Positions 50,999 through 61,400 of a DNA stretch of 64,000 bases are shown here, in pieces. The notes beneath the pieces are model-generated. The model was not told where the DNA came from. It was given only the letters and a program-made list of their open reading frames with translations, and did not search any database. The translations under genes and the position numbers were made by a program. The stretch comes from an uncultured Muribaculum sp. (GTDB taxonomy: Bacteria > Bacteroidota > Bacteroidia > Bacteroidales > Muribaculaceae), in contig CAJUMZ010000007.1 of the NCBI GenBank assembly GCA_910587665.1, positions 62,001 through 126,000 of the forward strand, given 5' to 3'. How positions within the stretch are numbered: the first letter of the stretch is position 1; each line of letters starts with the position of its first letter.

Positions 50999-52018
50999 AT
51001 GAAAATATTCCACGACTTTGATCTCTCGCGGGTCACGACATTCCACATTCCCGCGACAGCACGAATATATGCCGAATATGAGAGCATTGGCGAACTTTAC
51101 ATGTTGCTTAATGCGCCCGAATATGCGGGAATGCCCCGCTTGCATATCGGCGGCGGCAGCAATCTGCTGTTCACCGGTCGATTTGACGGTTTGGTGATGC
51201 ACTCGGCAATCAAGGAGATCACTGTTATTGACGACAACGGCAGGCAGGTGTATCTCAAAGTATCGGCGGGGGTAAATTGGGATGATTTTGTAAGATATTG
51301 TGTTGATCACGAATTGTACGGCGCGGAAAACCTTTCCTATATTCCGGGGGAGGCGGGCGCATCAGCCGTACAGAATGTAGGTGCCTACGGAGTCGAGGCA
51401 AAAGATATTATCGATTCCGTTCACACTGTTGACTCATCCACGGGAGAGACAAGGGTGTTCAAGGCGGAAGAATGCGGATACGGTTATCGCAACAGTATAT
51501 TTAAACAAGCCGGATATGCCGGCAGACACATCGTCACCGATGTCGTATACCGTCTTTCGCGCGAAAAGCATTTCACACTCGACTACGGACCTTTGAAAGA
51601 GCTTGCCGATCACAGCAGCAACCTTACACTTAAAGCCGTGCGCGACCGTGTAATTGAGATACGCCGCAACAAGCTCCCCAAGCCTGACGAGTTGGGCAGT
51701 GCCGGCTCTTTCTTTAAAAATCCCGTGGTTTCTACCGAAAAGTTTGAGCAATTAAAAGCCGACTATCCTTCCATCCCTTCCTATCCCGCCGACGGAGGCA
51801 TAAAGATACCCGCCGCATGGCTCATCGAGAATACCGGCATGAAAGGGCGATCGATCGGTGGCGCGCAGGTGTATACAAAGCAATGTCTTGTGATAGTCAA
51901 CACGGGCAATGCGACCGCAGCCGACGTAGTGTCGCTGTATGGAGAGATAAAAGAGAAGGTGGCTGCGAAATTCGGCATCACGCTTTCTCCCGAAGTAAAC
52001 ATAATCGGCAGGCTATGA
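50999..52018 (+). CDS. murB: UDP-N-acetylenolpyruvoylglucosamine reductase
   Basis: Reduces UDP-GlcNAc-enolpyruvate to UDP-MurNAc with NADPH and FAD, the second committed step of peptidoglycan synthesis. 339 aa, close to the E. coli type I enzyme. Motifs: LHIGGGSNLLFTGRFDGLVM (FAD binding), YIPGEAGASAVQNVGAYGVE, YGYRNSIFK with a catalytic-site Tyr/Arg, LGSAGSFFKNPVV carrying the catalytic Ser, and the C-terminal SPEVNIIG with the proton-relay Glu. Cytoplasmic. Coupled by a 4-bp overlap to the MBL-fold gene that follows. Confidence 0.96.
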   Translation: MKIFHDFDLSRVTTFHIPATARIYAEYESIGELYMLLNAPEYAGMPRLHIGGGSNLLFTGRFDGLVMHSAIKEITVIDDNGRQVYLKVSAGVNWDDFVRYCVDHELYGAENLSYIPGEAGASAVQNVGAYGVEAKDIIDSVHTVDSSTGETRVFKAEECGYGYRNSIFKQAGYAGRHIVTDVVYRLSREKHFTLDYGPLKELADHSSNLTLKAVRDRVIEIRRNKLPKPDELGSAGSFFKNPVVSTEKFEQLKADYPSIPSYPADGGIKIPAAWLIENTGMKGRSIGGAQVYTKQCLVIVNTGNATAADVVSLYGEIKEKVAAKFGITLSPEVNIIGRL

Positions 52019-52782
52019 GACTCAGATTTCTTGGTACAGGCACCTCGACAGGCGTACCGCAGATAGGATGCACATGCCCGGTGTGTATCTCGACCGACAT
52101 CCACGACAAGCGGCTTCGCGCATCGGCAATCGTGAGTGCAGGTGATAAAAACCTGCTGATCGACTGTGGCCCGGACTTCCGCCAACAGATAATCAATGCC
52201 GGTACGCCCGAACTTGAAGCGGCTTTGCTCACCCATAGCCATTATGACCATGTGGGCGGCATTGATGACTTGCGGCCTTACTGTTACGCCAAGGAAGATG
52301 GCTTTCCCTTGTATTGCCGCCACGACGTAGCCGAGGATATCCGCAACCGGGTGCCATACTGCTTCAGGCAGCATCTCTATCCGGGAGTGCCTACATTCAA
52401 CATCACGGAGATTGACGACAAGCCGTTTGAGGTAGCCGGAATTATGGTGACGCCACTTCCGGTGATTCACTACAAGTTGCCGATCGTGGGTTTCCGTATC
52501 GGAAAACTTGCGTATATCACCGATGCCAAGACAATCCCCGACGCAACCTTCGAACTTCTGCGCGATACCGACACTTTGGTAATAAACGCATTACGCAGAA
52601 AAGATCACATATCCCACATGACACTCGACGAAGCCCTCGCGGCAATCGGGCGCATAAAGCCGCGCGTCACGTACCTCACCCATTTTGCCGACGCAATCGG
52701 CAAGCAAGCGGATGTCGAGCCAACCTTACCGGAGGGCGTACACATGGCTTATGACAATCTGGTAATCGAAATTCCGGATTGA
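52015..52782 (+). CDS. MBL-fold metallohydrolase, PhnP-like
   Basis: 255 aa. Metallo-beta-lactamase fold with ligands in HSHYDHVGGIDDLRPY (HxHxDH), LPVIHYKLPIVGFRIG, AYITDAKTIPD and the final YLTHFADAIG. The N-terminus MRLRFLGTGTSTGVPQIGCTCPVCIS, with a Cys pair, is typical of PhnP-like cyclic phosphodiesterases. PhnP acts on ribosyl cyclic phosphates in phosphonate breakdown, but no phn genes are here, so the substrate is open. The ATG overlaps the murB stop by 4 bp, ruling out the far longer in-frame start. Confidence 0.85.
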   Translation: MRLRFLGTGTSTGVPQIGCTCPVCISTDIHDKRLRASAIVSAGDKNLLIDCGPDFRQQIINAGTPELEAALLTHSHYDHVGGIDDLRPYCYAKEDGFPLYCRHDVAEDIRNRVPYCFRQHLYPGVPTFNITEIDDKPFEVAGIMVTPLPVIHYKLPIVGFRIGKLAYITDAKTIPDATFELLRDTDTLVINALRRKDHISHMTLDEALAAIGRIKPRVTYLTHFADAIGKQADVEPTLPEGVHMAYDNLVIEIPD

Positions 52783-52851
52783 TTTCACTCTCTTCATTAA
52801 ACTTTATCCCTGCTAAAACGTCACTATTATATAACCTAATTTGAAATTGAC

Positions 52852-53703
52852 ATGAATAGAATCAGACTTATATCAACAGCAGTCATCATAGCCGCAATAA
52901 CCGCATCGTGCGGAGTGACTAAAAACAACACCGGCAATAAAAACAAAACAACGACAACTACCGTGGTAACCCAAAAGCAGAATAGCTCCAAGATTTCATC
53001 CGACGCCCTTGCCGGCGAATGGACCGTATATACAGTAGGTGGCAACAAAGTGACAGGCGAGACTCGCCCCTATATCAATTTCAACATGGATGACCACCGC
53101 ATCTACGGCTCCAACGGCTGCAACATCATCAACGGCAATTTTGAATTGTCGGGCAACTCAGGACTGAAAATCGGAAACGTGATCTCGACGATGATGGCAT
53201 GTCCCGATGCCCCGTATGAGCGGGCGATCAATCTCGCGCTTGAGGCGGTACAGTCATTTGACATCACGAAAAAAGGACACGAATATTACCTTGACCTCCG
53301 CGACAGCCGCGGCAGCAGCCTTATGACCCTGCGCAAGCACAACATGGATTTCCTCAACGGCACATGGGAGGTAACCGAAATCAACGGCAAGGCACATGAC
53401 AATCCCGACATGCAGATGGTGATAGACATCCAGGAACAGAAACTACACGGAAACACCGGTTGCAACATAGTCAACGGCTCGCTTATGATCGACCCGGACA
53501 AGTCCAACTCGATCCAGTTCCAGAACCTCGCGACAACCCGTATGGCATGCCCCGAGGAGATAATGAAGGGTGAGACCGCGATGCTTGTAGCCCTCGAAAG
53601 TGTTGAGTATGCAAAAAAAGGCAAGACCGGCACCGTGATCATGCTCGACAAGAACGACGCCCCCGTAATGGTACTGAAAAAAGTCGAAGTCGACCGCCAG
53701 TAA
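52852..53703 (+). CDS. META-domain lipoprotein with two META domains
   Basis: 283 aa. The N-terminus MNRIRLISTAVIIAAITASCG has a lipobox, then a Thr/Asn/Lys-rich linker. Two META (HslJ-like) domains follow: ALAGEWTVYTVGGNKV with YGSNGCNIINGNFEL and ISTMMACPDAPYERAI, and LNGTWEVTEINGKAHD with HGNTGCNIVNGSLMI and TTRMACPEEIMKGETAM. The paired G-C-N and M-A-C-P Cys are probably disulfide or structural pairs. Such lipoproteins are common in Bacteroidetes, and HslJ contributes to novobiocin or heat tolerance in E. coli; the role here is unknown. Separated from the MBL gene by 69 bp. Confidence 0.85.
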   Translation: MNRIRLISTAVIIAAITASCGVTKNNTGNKNKTTTTTVVTQKQNSSKISSDALAGEWTVYTVGGNKVTGETRPYINFNMDDHRIYGSNGCNIINGNFELSGNSGLKIGNVISTMMACPDAPYERAINLALEAVQSFDITKKGHEYYLDLRDSRGSSLMTLRKHNMDFLNGTWEVTEINGKAHDNPDMQMVIDIQEQKLHGNTGCNIVNGSLMIDPDKSNSIQFQNLATTRMACPEEIMKGETAMLVALESVEYAKKGKTGTVIMLDKNDAPVMVLKKVEVDRQ

Positions 53704-53732
53704 TAGAACGGCCAACTATATTTAATCGTCAT

Positions 53733-53768
53733 ATAAGAATCGTTTCAGCTATCTGAGACGATTCTTAT
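53733..53768. terminator. Bidirectional terminator between the META gene and ampG
   Basis: ATAAGAATCGT...ACGATTCTTAT stem (~15 bp with one mismatch) ending in T6 on the plus strand and with an AT-rich flank on the minus strand. It overlaps the last codons of the minus-strand permease gene. Confidence 0.8.
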
Positions 53769-55078
53769 TTTTTGCCGAAGGATGCGGGCACTTTGATGAA
53801 GGAGGCTACGGCGATAGTTGCAACACAACATGCCATGATCCACCAGAAAAAGCCTTGATAGCCCATCATTTCCTGTAGCCATCCCGCCGCCATGCCCGGG
53901 AGCATCATGCCGAGGGCCATAAATCCGGTACAAATGGCGTAGTGAGCCGTGCGGAACGGGCCTTCACTGAAATATATGAGATAAAGCATATAGGCGGTGA
54001 ATCCGAATCCGTAGCCGAACTGCTCGACAAACACACAGATGTTGACCGTAAGCATGTCGGCAGGCTGTACAATGGCAAGGTAGAGAAACGTGGCGCAGGT
54101 AAGCGAGATACTCCATGCCATAGGCATCAGCCACTTTTTCAAGCCACCGCGCGACGCCACTATGCCGCCGATAATGCCGCCGACAGTGAGTCCGATTATG
54201 CCGATTGTCCCATACACAAAACCGACTTCAGCAGTGGACAGTCCGAGTCCGCCCACTTCCCTGCCGTCAAGCAGAAACGGATTTATAAGTTTCACGAGCT
54301 GCGCCTCCGGAAAGCGGTAAAGCAGCATGAATGCAATCGCAAGGCCTACACCCGGCTTACGGAAAAACGATGCAAATGTAGACAGGAATTCCCTGCCGAC
54401 ATTGCGCAAGGTCACCCCAGGAGCAGGACTGTCGCTAACCGGGCGCGGCAATATAAACCTGTGATAAATCGAGACAATGAAGAAAAACAGCGACAACACC
54501 GCCATGACGGTCATCCATGCAAGCGGGGTATAGTCCATGCTGTCTCCCGGAGGCAGATTGTCGTTACGACTCTCTATATATCCGGCAAGCATCACCAGCA
54601 ATCCCTGCCCCACGATGGTGGATATACGGTAGAAGGTGCTGCGTATGCCCACATAAAACGACTGCTCATGCTCCGAAAGGGCGAGCATGTAGTAACCGTC
54701 GGCGGCTATGTCGTGAGTCGCGCTCACGAAAGCGATCATCCAGAACACGGCAAGCGTCGACTGGAAGAAGAACGTAGCGGGAATGGTGAACGCCACCCCG
54801 GCAAAGCCGATGCCGATAAGAAACTCCATCATAACGATCCACCACCGCTTTGTGCGGAAAAGATCCACCACCGGACTCCAGAACGGTTTTATCACCCAAG
54901 GCAGATAGAGCCATGAGGTATAAAGGGCTATGTCGGTATTGGAAATGCCGAGGCGCTTATACATTATCACGGATATTGTCATTACCGCGACATAGGGCAA
55001 TCCCTGGGCGAAATATAGCGTAGACACCCACCACCATGGAGAAACAGGGCGGTCAATAGAGTTTTTTGATTTCTGCAT
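53765..55078 (-). CDS. AmpG-like MFS permease (muropeptide importer)
   Basis: 437 aa from the ATG at 55078 (MQKSKNSIDRPVSPWWWVST). A 12-helix MFS protein in the AmpG-like group: LYFAQGLPYVAVMTISVIMYKRLGISNTDIALYTSWLYLPWVIKPFWSPVVDLF at the start is typical, with AFVSATHDIAADGYYM and VEQFGYGFGFTAYMLYLI later. AmpG imports GlcNAc-anhydroMurNAc peptides for cell-wall recycling; substrate here is inferred. The start overlaps the upstream DUF4922-SpoIID gene by 26 bp. Last gene of the glycosyltransferase/DUF4922-SpoIID/permease operon. Confidence 0.85.
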   Translation of the reverse strand: MQKSKNSIDRPVSPWWWVSTLYFAQGLPYVAVMTISVIMYKRLGISNTDIALYTSWLYLPWVIKPFWSPVVDLFRTKRWWIVMMEFLIGIGFAGVAFTIPATFFFQSTLAVFWMIAFVSATHDIAADGYYMLALSEHEQSFYVGIRSTFYRISTIVGQGLLVMLAGYIESRNDNLPPGDSMDYTPLAWMTVMAVLSLFFFIVSIYHRFILPRPVSDSPAPGVTLRNVGREFLSTFASFFRKPGVGLAIAFMLLYRFPEAQLVKLINPFLLDGREVGGLGLSTAEVGFVYGTIGIIGLTVGGIIGGIVASRGGLKKWLMPMAWSISLTCATFLYLAIVQPADMLTVNICVFVEQFGYGFGFTAYMLYLIYFSEGPFRTAHYAICTGFMALGMMLPGMAAGWLQEMMGYQGFFWWIMACCVATIAVASFIKVPASFGKK

Positions 55079-57062
55079 CTTTAAAGTAATGTAATAATAT
55101 ATCACGGTAGCCGTAACCGGAGGCGCCCATAACTGCGGCACCTATCTGACACAGCCCTACCCCATGCCCCCATCCGGCACCATACAGGGTGTAACCGGTC
55201 TCAGTCCTCACCGGTACAAAAGCGGAGCTATAAAGATGACTGCGGGAAAGCCACCGGCGTATTTCAAGCTCTTTGCCTACAATGTGGGAGCGTTTTGTCC
55301 CTACGATTTCAAGGCGGTATATTCTTCCTGACGTACCCCTTGCCAGGGGGCGAAGCTCCAGGATATCGCCGAAGTCGATACCCGACCGTTCATGAATTAT
55401 CACCGACAGCTCATCAAAGGTATAGTCCACTCTCCACCGATAAAAATCGACGGTGTCACGGTCATAGTCATTCAGCACCTGACGCAGGATGTCGGGGGTA
55501 GCGCGTGAACAGAACGCATCAGGGCGCGACATTATCCAGTCGCATGCGGCAGCCTCGATACGCAGGTCAGGCAACTCTCCCGCAGGTATGAGGTCACGCG
55601 CCCCGGTGAGATAACTGTGACGGACAGGCTCCCAGCAATTTTCAAATTCCTCGAAAGCCCCACCGCAACACTTGGAAAAGCGAGTGTCACACAATTCCCC
55701 GCCGGCAATCATGACCTCACCACAGGTCGCCATCACTGCATCACGCGCCTCCGCGCGGGTTACCCTCGTCACTCCCTGGTAACGCTGGCAATGGTCATCG
55801 GCACACACGTCGAATCCGACATGATCGTCATGGTCATACCATTTCACGGTCTCCCCGGCAACCGGCTCAGGACAGACGGCGACCGACCCTGATTTATGGC
55901 TTAACTGCGCGAGCACCCAGCTACGGGATATGACGGCATGTGCCCTCAGTAGCGCAGGTGACGCCTCTGCACTCATCTCCGAGGAGATCACGCTTGTCAG
56001 GTAATCCTCCACGGGAATTATATTTACCGCCGTGATGCCTCCGTCTACTTTCATCAGCTGCAAAGCCCCGCGGAACCGCTGCCGCTCCTTACGCTCCCAA
56101 TGGAAATCGACGCCTATGGTGACATCTTCGAGCTCAAACCGACAATCATCGGCAAGAGGGAAAAATGTGTCACCGTCACGGCGATATTCGCCATGGAGGG
56201 TATAATTAATCTCAGGAGCCGTCATTATACCGACACGAATCACCGGAATATCCCCGGCAAACGCCACTTCGGAAAATATACGCGACAGCAAACCGGAATC
56301 CACGGCGTCAAAGTCATCGGGCGAGGTGGTTATAACCGTACCGAGCATGTCAATCGCGCCCGGACTCACTTTCACTCGATCATAACAAGAAGGGCGATGG
56401 GCACGACGCGGCACAATCACCATTTCCACAATCCCGTCATCACGAAGATGCACCGCCGCGTTGACCCGTGGCTCATACTCGTCAGCCTCAACAGTCATGG
56501 ATTCGAGCACCCGGCGCATCTCCGTCTTCACGCAACCGGCATTTCCGCAAAAATATATGCGGCGGAAAGGATAAGTGCGAGCTATAGGCAGATGCTCTTC
56601 CGGAACAGCTTGAAAATGGCAATGATCGGGAGCCGACGCACCGCATTTGGGTCCGTTGTAAAACACGGTATAGCCTTCAAGCTCACAGGCGAGATCCACA
56701 AAGTCATCAATATGCCCCGCCAACGACTGGGCTTCGTGAACCTTGCGGGCGATAGTAAGATGACCCGGAAATACGGGGTAAGGGTTGACAAGTATGTCAT
56801 AGTCACGCCACGCGAGTGATGACTGCTCACAGGGGCGGTTCACGTCACAGAGGAAACAACGGCGCGCCTTGATCGAAGCATCGTCTATCTTTGCCCCGGT
56901 GCTCACACTGCGCGCCGGATTATAGACGACATTCCATTCCGCGCCATTTACCGCGACACGTTTTTTCCTGACCGAGCCAAGCGCGGCATGACGGCGCGCG
57001 GCGTCATCCCACACATCAAGCTGACGGTCGATAAAGAGTTCTATATCACTTCTTTTCATCAC
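55053..57062 (-). CDS. DUF4922 (GalT/HIT-like) fused to SpoIID/LytB domain
   Basis: 669 aa, two-part protein. Residues ~60-230 are a nucleotidyltransferase-like DUF4922 domain: CFLCDVNRPCEQ, DILVNPYPVFPGHLTIA, and the active-site PDHCHFQ (H147-x-H149-x-Q151, as in galactose-1-phosphate uridylyltransferase). Residues ~335-660 are a SpoIID domain: VNIIPVEDYLTSVISSEMSAEA, LLRAHAVISRSWVL, and YGAGWGHGVGLCQIGAAVMG. SpoIID enzymes cleave peptidoglycan glycans lacking stem peptides. No signal peptide is evident, so the SpoIID part would act in the cytoplasm, unusual for its family. It starts 17 bp inside the glycosyltransferase gene and overlaps the AmpG-like permease, so the set may process imported wall fragments. 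This linkage is inference. Confidence 0.8.
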   Translation of the reverse strand: MMKRSDIELFIDRQLDVWDDAARRHAALGSVRKKRVAVNGAEWNVVYNPARSVSTGAKIDDASIKARRCFLCDVNRPCEQSSLAWRDYDILVNPYPVFPGHLTIARKVHEAQSLAGHIDDFVDLACELEGYTVFYNGPKCGASAPDHCHFQAVPEEHLPIARTYPFRRIYFCGNAGCVKTEMRRVLESMTVEADEYEPRVNAAVHLRDDGIVEMVIVPRRAHRPSCYDRVKVSPGAIDMLGTVITTSPDDFDAVDSGLLSRIFSEVAFAGDIPVIRVGIMTAPEINYTLHGEYRRDGDTFFPLADDCRFELEDVTIGVDFHWERKERQRFRGALQLMKVDGGITAVNIIPVEDYLTSVISSEMSAEASPALLRAHAVISRSWVLAQLSHKSGSVAVCPEPVAGETVKWYDHDDHVGFDVCADDHCQRYQGVTRVTRAEARDAVMATCGEVMIAGGELCDTRFSKCCGGAFEEFENCWEPVRHSYLTGARDLIPAGELPDLRIEAAACDWIMSRPDAFCSRATPDILRQVLNDYDRDTVDFYRWRVDYTFDELSVIIHERSGIDFGDILELRPLARGTSGRIYRLEIVGTKRSHIVGKELEIRRWLSRSHLYSSAFVPVRTETGYTLYGAGWGHGVGLCQIGAAVMGASGYGYRDILLHYFKDAEIKKLY

Positions 57063-58374
57063 GCTGACGATTTAGCCGGATACGTTCAAGGAGTTCCCAT
57101 GTGCGCAGGCGGTCCTTATAGAAATTATTGCGATTGACCGCCTCAAGAGAGAGAGCGGCATCGGAATTGCCCGACCAGCGGCGACAGAGATACAATGAAT
57201 CAAAGATCCTGCCCACACGGTGGTTACGCGATACGGCAAGACACATCGCATAGTCCTCGCCATAGCTTGTATTCGGGAACAGCACCTTACGCGCGATCCC
57301 GGTAAGGAAAGCCCGCGGCGCACCAAATCCGTTTATACGAAGGGCGTTGTTGCGCCCGTTATCATCAGTCCATTCAGCATGGGAAATCAATCCCGGCGCT
57401 ATTACGTTTCGGTCAAAATCGGTAAGGGTATAAGACCCGACAACCATAGCGCAGCGATCTGCATAAAACTTATCCACGATGCACTGAAGAGTGTCGGGTG
57501 AAGAATACAGGTCATCACTGTCAAGCTGCACGGCAAATCTGCCGCAATATGCGGAGTTGACAGCCAGATTCCAGCACCCGCCGATCCCAAGCCCCGACAC
57601 TTCCGGCATGATGTGACATAGCCGGCTGTCGCGTGCCGTGATTTCCCTTATCGCCTCGGTAGTACCATCAGTCGACCGGTTGTCGACGACTATTACGTTG
57701 AACCGAAATGCCGTGACCTGGGAAAGTGCACTCTCAATTGCATCAACGATCGTGTTGCGCCGATTTTTAACAGGGATCACCACCGATGCCTCAACCGGAT
57801 AGTCGCCGTAAAAGTCTTCATTTGCCACAACCGGCTCGATATAGGCGCCCACGGCTTTCAGATGATCGGTACAGGCTTGCTCCATCTCGATCTGTACCTC
57901 GCGGTTTCGCGGATCCACATAATCAAACTGCGACGCGCCTTCCTTAGCAGACTCCACCTTATAAACCGGCTCATTGAGCCTCACTACCGCACCTTGACGC
58001 GACAGAGCAAGACGCAGCGCATAAAATGCGGCATAACGATATGACCGGACCATATCGCCGAGAGCCGATTCAAGTGCCCGCGCATCAATCAGCAACAGTT
58101 TGCCGAAATCAAAATCGTCGCGCAACGCGCCTTCCTGACAGTCAATGAGAGGATGCAGCGACAGAGAGCCGTCGGCAGCGACATCATAGTAATCGGCATA
58201 TACCATCGCCGCCCCGGTCATCCGCGCCACCTGCTCCATGCGCCGAAGGGCATCCGGCATAAGCTCCAACTTCTCTCCGGCGGCCGACAGGTCAACAGCC
58301 ACATAACCGTCATCCATCCGACAGGCAAGCCCGCGCAGGGCATCGCTTCCGCATATCAAATCAATACTAATCAT
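57046..58374 (-). CDS. Glycosyltransferase family 2 with N-terminal extension
   Basis: 442 aa from the ATG at 58374. Residues ~195-400 are a GT-A fold GT2 domain: EASVVIPVKNRRNTIVDAIESALSQ, NVIVVDNRSTDGTTEAI, GGCWNLAVNSA and the metal-binding QLDSDDLYSS, then SYGEDYAMCLAVSRNHRVG. The ~190 residues before it, rich in Ala/Leu with YYDVAADGSL and RSYRYAAFYALRLALSR, are an extra domain I do not recognise. No membrane helix is visible, so it is cytoplasmic or peripheral. The acceptor is unknown. First gene of its operon; its stop overlaps the DUF4922-SpoIID gene by 17 bp. Confidence 0.83.
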   Translation of the reverse strand: MISIDLICGSDALRGLACRMDDGYVAVDLSAAGEKLELMPDALRRMEQVARMTGAAMVYADYYDVAADGSLSLHPLIDCQEGALRDDFDFGKLLLIDARALESALGDMVRSYRYAAFYALRLALSRQGAVVRLNEPVYKVESAKEGASQFDYVDPRNREVQIEMEQACTDHLKAVGAYIEPVVANEDFYGDYPVEASVVIPVKNRRNTIVDAIESALSQVTAFRFNVIVVDNRSTDGTTEAIREITARDSRLCHIMPEVSGLGIGGCWNLAVNSAYCGRFAVQLDSDDLYSSPDTLQCIVDKFYADRCAMVVGSYTLTDFDRNVIAPGLISHAEWTDDNGRNNALRINGFGAPRAFLTGIARKVLFPNTSYGEDYAMCLAVSRNHRVGRIFDSLYLCRRWSGNSDAALSLEAVNRNNFYKDRLRTWELLERIRLNRQRDEKK

Positions 58375-58408
58375 ATACTGTAGGGGTAGCCGTTTAATGC
58401 CGCCCACA

Positions 58409-58439
58409 CAAAGATAATGAGTAAATCTTTAAAATACAA
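58409..58439 (-). promoter_or_regulatory. Promoter of the glycosyltransferase operon
   Basis: Minus strand: TTG (58439-58437), 20-bp spacer, TATCTTTG (58416-58409). Transcription should start ~28 bp before the ATG at 58374. It abuts the terminator of the gene upstream. Confidence 0.7.
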
Positions 58440-58468
58440 TTCCCCGACGCTCTAAGCACCGGGGAATT
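58438..58468 (-). terminator. Terminator after the LRR-protein gene
   Basis: AATTCCCCG / CGGGGAATT stem with a 13-nt loop, followed on the minus strand by GTATTTT; 26 bp beyond the stop codon of the gene ending at 58495. Confidence 0.75.
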
Positions 58469-58494
58469 TATTGTTGTCAAAAAAGGTTATGTAA

Positions 58495-61400
58495 TCAAGG
58501 GATGACCTTAAATTCCCTTCCTTCAATAAGGACTATATAGACATTACCGCGAGTTACGGCGATCTCACGGTCCGTACCGCGATATATGCACTTCCCGTCA
58601 ACACCGTATATTTCCACTACCGACGAATCCAATGCCCCGTTAATAAATATCGAGCCATTGCGGGTCACGACGTTGACGGCAGACATTAACGCGCCGCTAA
58701 CACCGACAGTAACATCATGGCTGAATACTACTGAGAGAGTAGCGTCATCGGTCAATTGCGGCGTTGTAAACCGATTTTCCTCATCTGTATCGACAAGTTC
58801 CCCGTTAAAGGTCAAAGAATGGATACTCCAACCCTCGTCGGGAATTATTTCGTAGGTAAGAATGGAATTGTACGGGACAAGGTTAGCCACACGCCCTCCG
58901 TCAAATCCGACCAAAGAGAGTTTAACCAACTTCTCTTTCCAATATATTTCAAGATGACCCGACTCCTTGACCGCGTCAATAGTCATAATGCCGGAATCTG
59001 AAAAACGGGAAGTAACATCATCGCCATTGAGCAGAGCCTTTCCAAGTTCCCATCCTTCGGCAGGATACAACTCAACGACAACTTTCTCACCATAGGCAAA
59101 ATTCAACTCATTTGCAGTATTACCGTTTACCGATACCGAGCCGTGGGATGCATCATATTCAGTAGTGAAGCTAAACATGTCTATGTCAAATCTGATTCTT
59201 ATCTCCGTATCAGAGCTTACATTATTAATGATATAGGTATTATCTACCATACCTGAAGTACACTCCACTCCGTTAATCGACAGCCATCCTACATGATATC
59301 CGGTCTCCGGGAATGCCTCTATCACAAGAGGACTATATTGAACAACATCGATACTTTTCGCCTGCTCTCCATTAAGTGTAACCGTGCCTCCGACACTATC
59401 ATAAAAGACTGATGCTTTGTATGTGACTAATTCACAGTTAACGGTAACATCAAAATCCTCTGTCACCTTCTCGATCTCAAAATAATTGCTTTCGAGCGGT
59501 ATAGTCTGACTCTCAATGTGATTATCTACAGTCACGGATACCACACGATAAGGTGACGAAGCAGATATGTCAATCCGCCAATTAGCTCCATAAGGAACAA
59601 TCGCTGATGTGCTCGATTCACCATCAACAGAGAGAGTCACGTTACATTCCGCAGTGTCATAATGAACATAACACATAAAAGTGATTCGTGAGAACAGTAC
59701 TTCAACTGTCATATTTCCCTGTATGCCGTCAGCAGTGTAGCTTCCGTCGACAAACTTGTCAATCGACTCCACGCCGTCGATTTTCACTGACTCTATCTTA
59801 TAACCCTCAGCAGGTATTATCTCAATGGCGACATCATCATTTTCTTGCACGGCAAATTCAGTGCCATCCTGACCGTTAATCCTCACGCCGCCCATAGAGG
59901 CATCATAGGTGACTGAAATCTTATAACTGCCGGAAACGATATTGGCAAAGTTTTTCCACTCATCAGCCGCAGCATATGCAGCCTTTGTTCCTGACGGGAC
60001 TTCAAGAGGCACCTTCTCATACACGACATCACTAAACATCTGAGATCCGGCGGCGGGTGGAATAGTGGCGAGCGACTTCACCGACGTGAGCGCATCACAG
60101 CCATAAAATGCCTGCGACATGACTTTGCGCAAAGAAGCAGGCAATACTATATCAGTCAATGACGCACAATTTCTAAAAGCCCAAGATTTTATATCAAGTA
60201 CACCATTTCCTAAAACTACCTTTTTGAGATTCTTATCACCATAAAAACAGGTTTCGCCTATCTCTGTAACCTCATTTCCTATTACAACCTCTTTTAGTGT
60301 CACAAAATCAGCAAAAACTCCAACAGAATTTATGTTACGCCCCAAGTATAATTCCTCAACAGCAGATCCAAATGAATTATTGCTTACGCCAAGCACACTA
60401 TTGCCATCCTCAATCACTATCTTTTTCAGCATCGGACAATTTTCAAATACTCTATCATAAATAGATTCAAGACTGCCGGGTAAAGAAATTTCCGACAAAC
60501 TAACGCAACCGTTAAAGGCCGATGATTCAATCTTTTTTAATGATGTGGACAAATGGACACTGCTCAATGCCTCACATCCATAAAATGCCATTGAGCCTAT
60601 TTCTTGTATTGATTCAGGCAGGAGAACATTAGCCAATGACTTGCACCCACAAAAACTATTTCCGGGGATTTTTTGTAAACTTTCACCAAAAGTAACTTTT
60701 TCGAGACCGATATCTCCAGTAAAGATCCCGGAAGTAAGTTCTGTTACTAAGCCACCAATTGTAACCTCCTTTAAAGTGGGCATATCCACAAAATTACCGT
60801 AAGAAGGTATATTTCGACCCAAATATAACTCCCCTATATTCTTACCAAAAGAATTATAGTCCATTTCAAGCGGGATCTCGCTATCTTCTATAATAAGCTC
60901 TTTTATGTGCTTACTATACAGAAATAAAACTCCGCTTACTTCATCAACATCTTTAGTAACGACCAATTTATCCAAAGACACATCCATAAACTTGTAATGG
61001 GCCTCTACATTCCTACCCAAGTTAATATTGTAGATAGGGCATGACGAAAAGGCATCTGATGATATGGCAAGCTCACCGTCGCCAGGGAGGAATGTGACGG
61101 AGGAGAGGTTTTCACAGAGGGTAAAAGCATTTTTACTGATTGAAGATACTGACCCCGGTATTGTAATTTCAGTCAACCCGGTGCAACCCCATAAAGACTC
61201 GTTAGCAATCCATGTAAGATTGTCGCTGAATGTCACTTTTTTTATCGACTTTATATTGGAGAAAAAATCCACTACCGGTCGCCCCATGTAGACCTCCTCG
61301 ATGGAGGCATTGCTTTTGGTGCGACTTATTGCAATTAATGGATCTTCACTGTCCTCAACCGTAACCGTCTTTAACGCCTTACACTTGTTGAAAGCATCCA

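Noticed and set aside
51817..52014. 66-codon N-terminal extension of the MBL hydrolase
   Set aside because: It lies within murB in another frame; the MRLRFLGTGTSTG start at 52015 is canonical.
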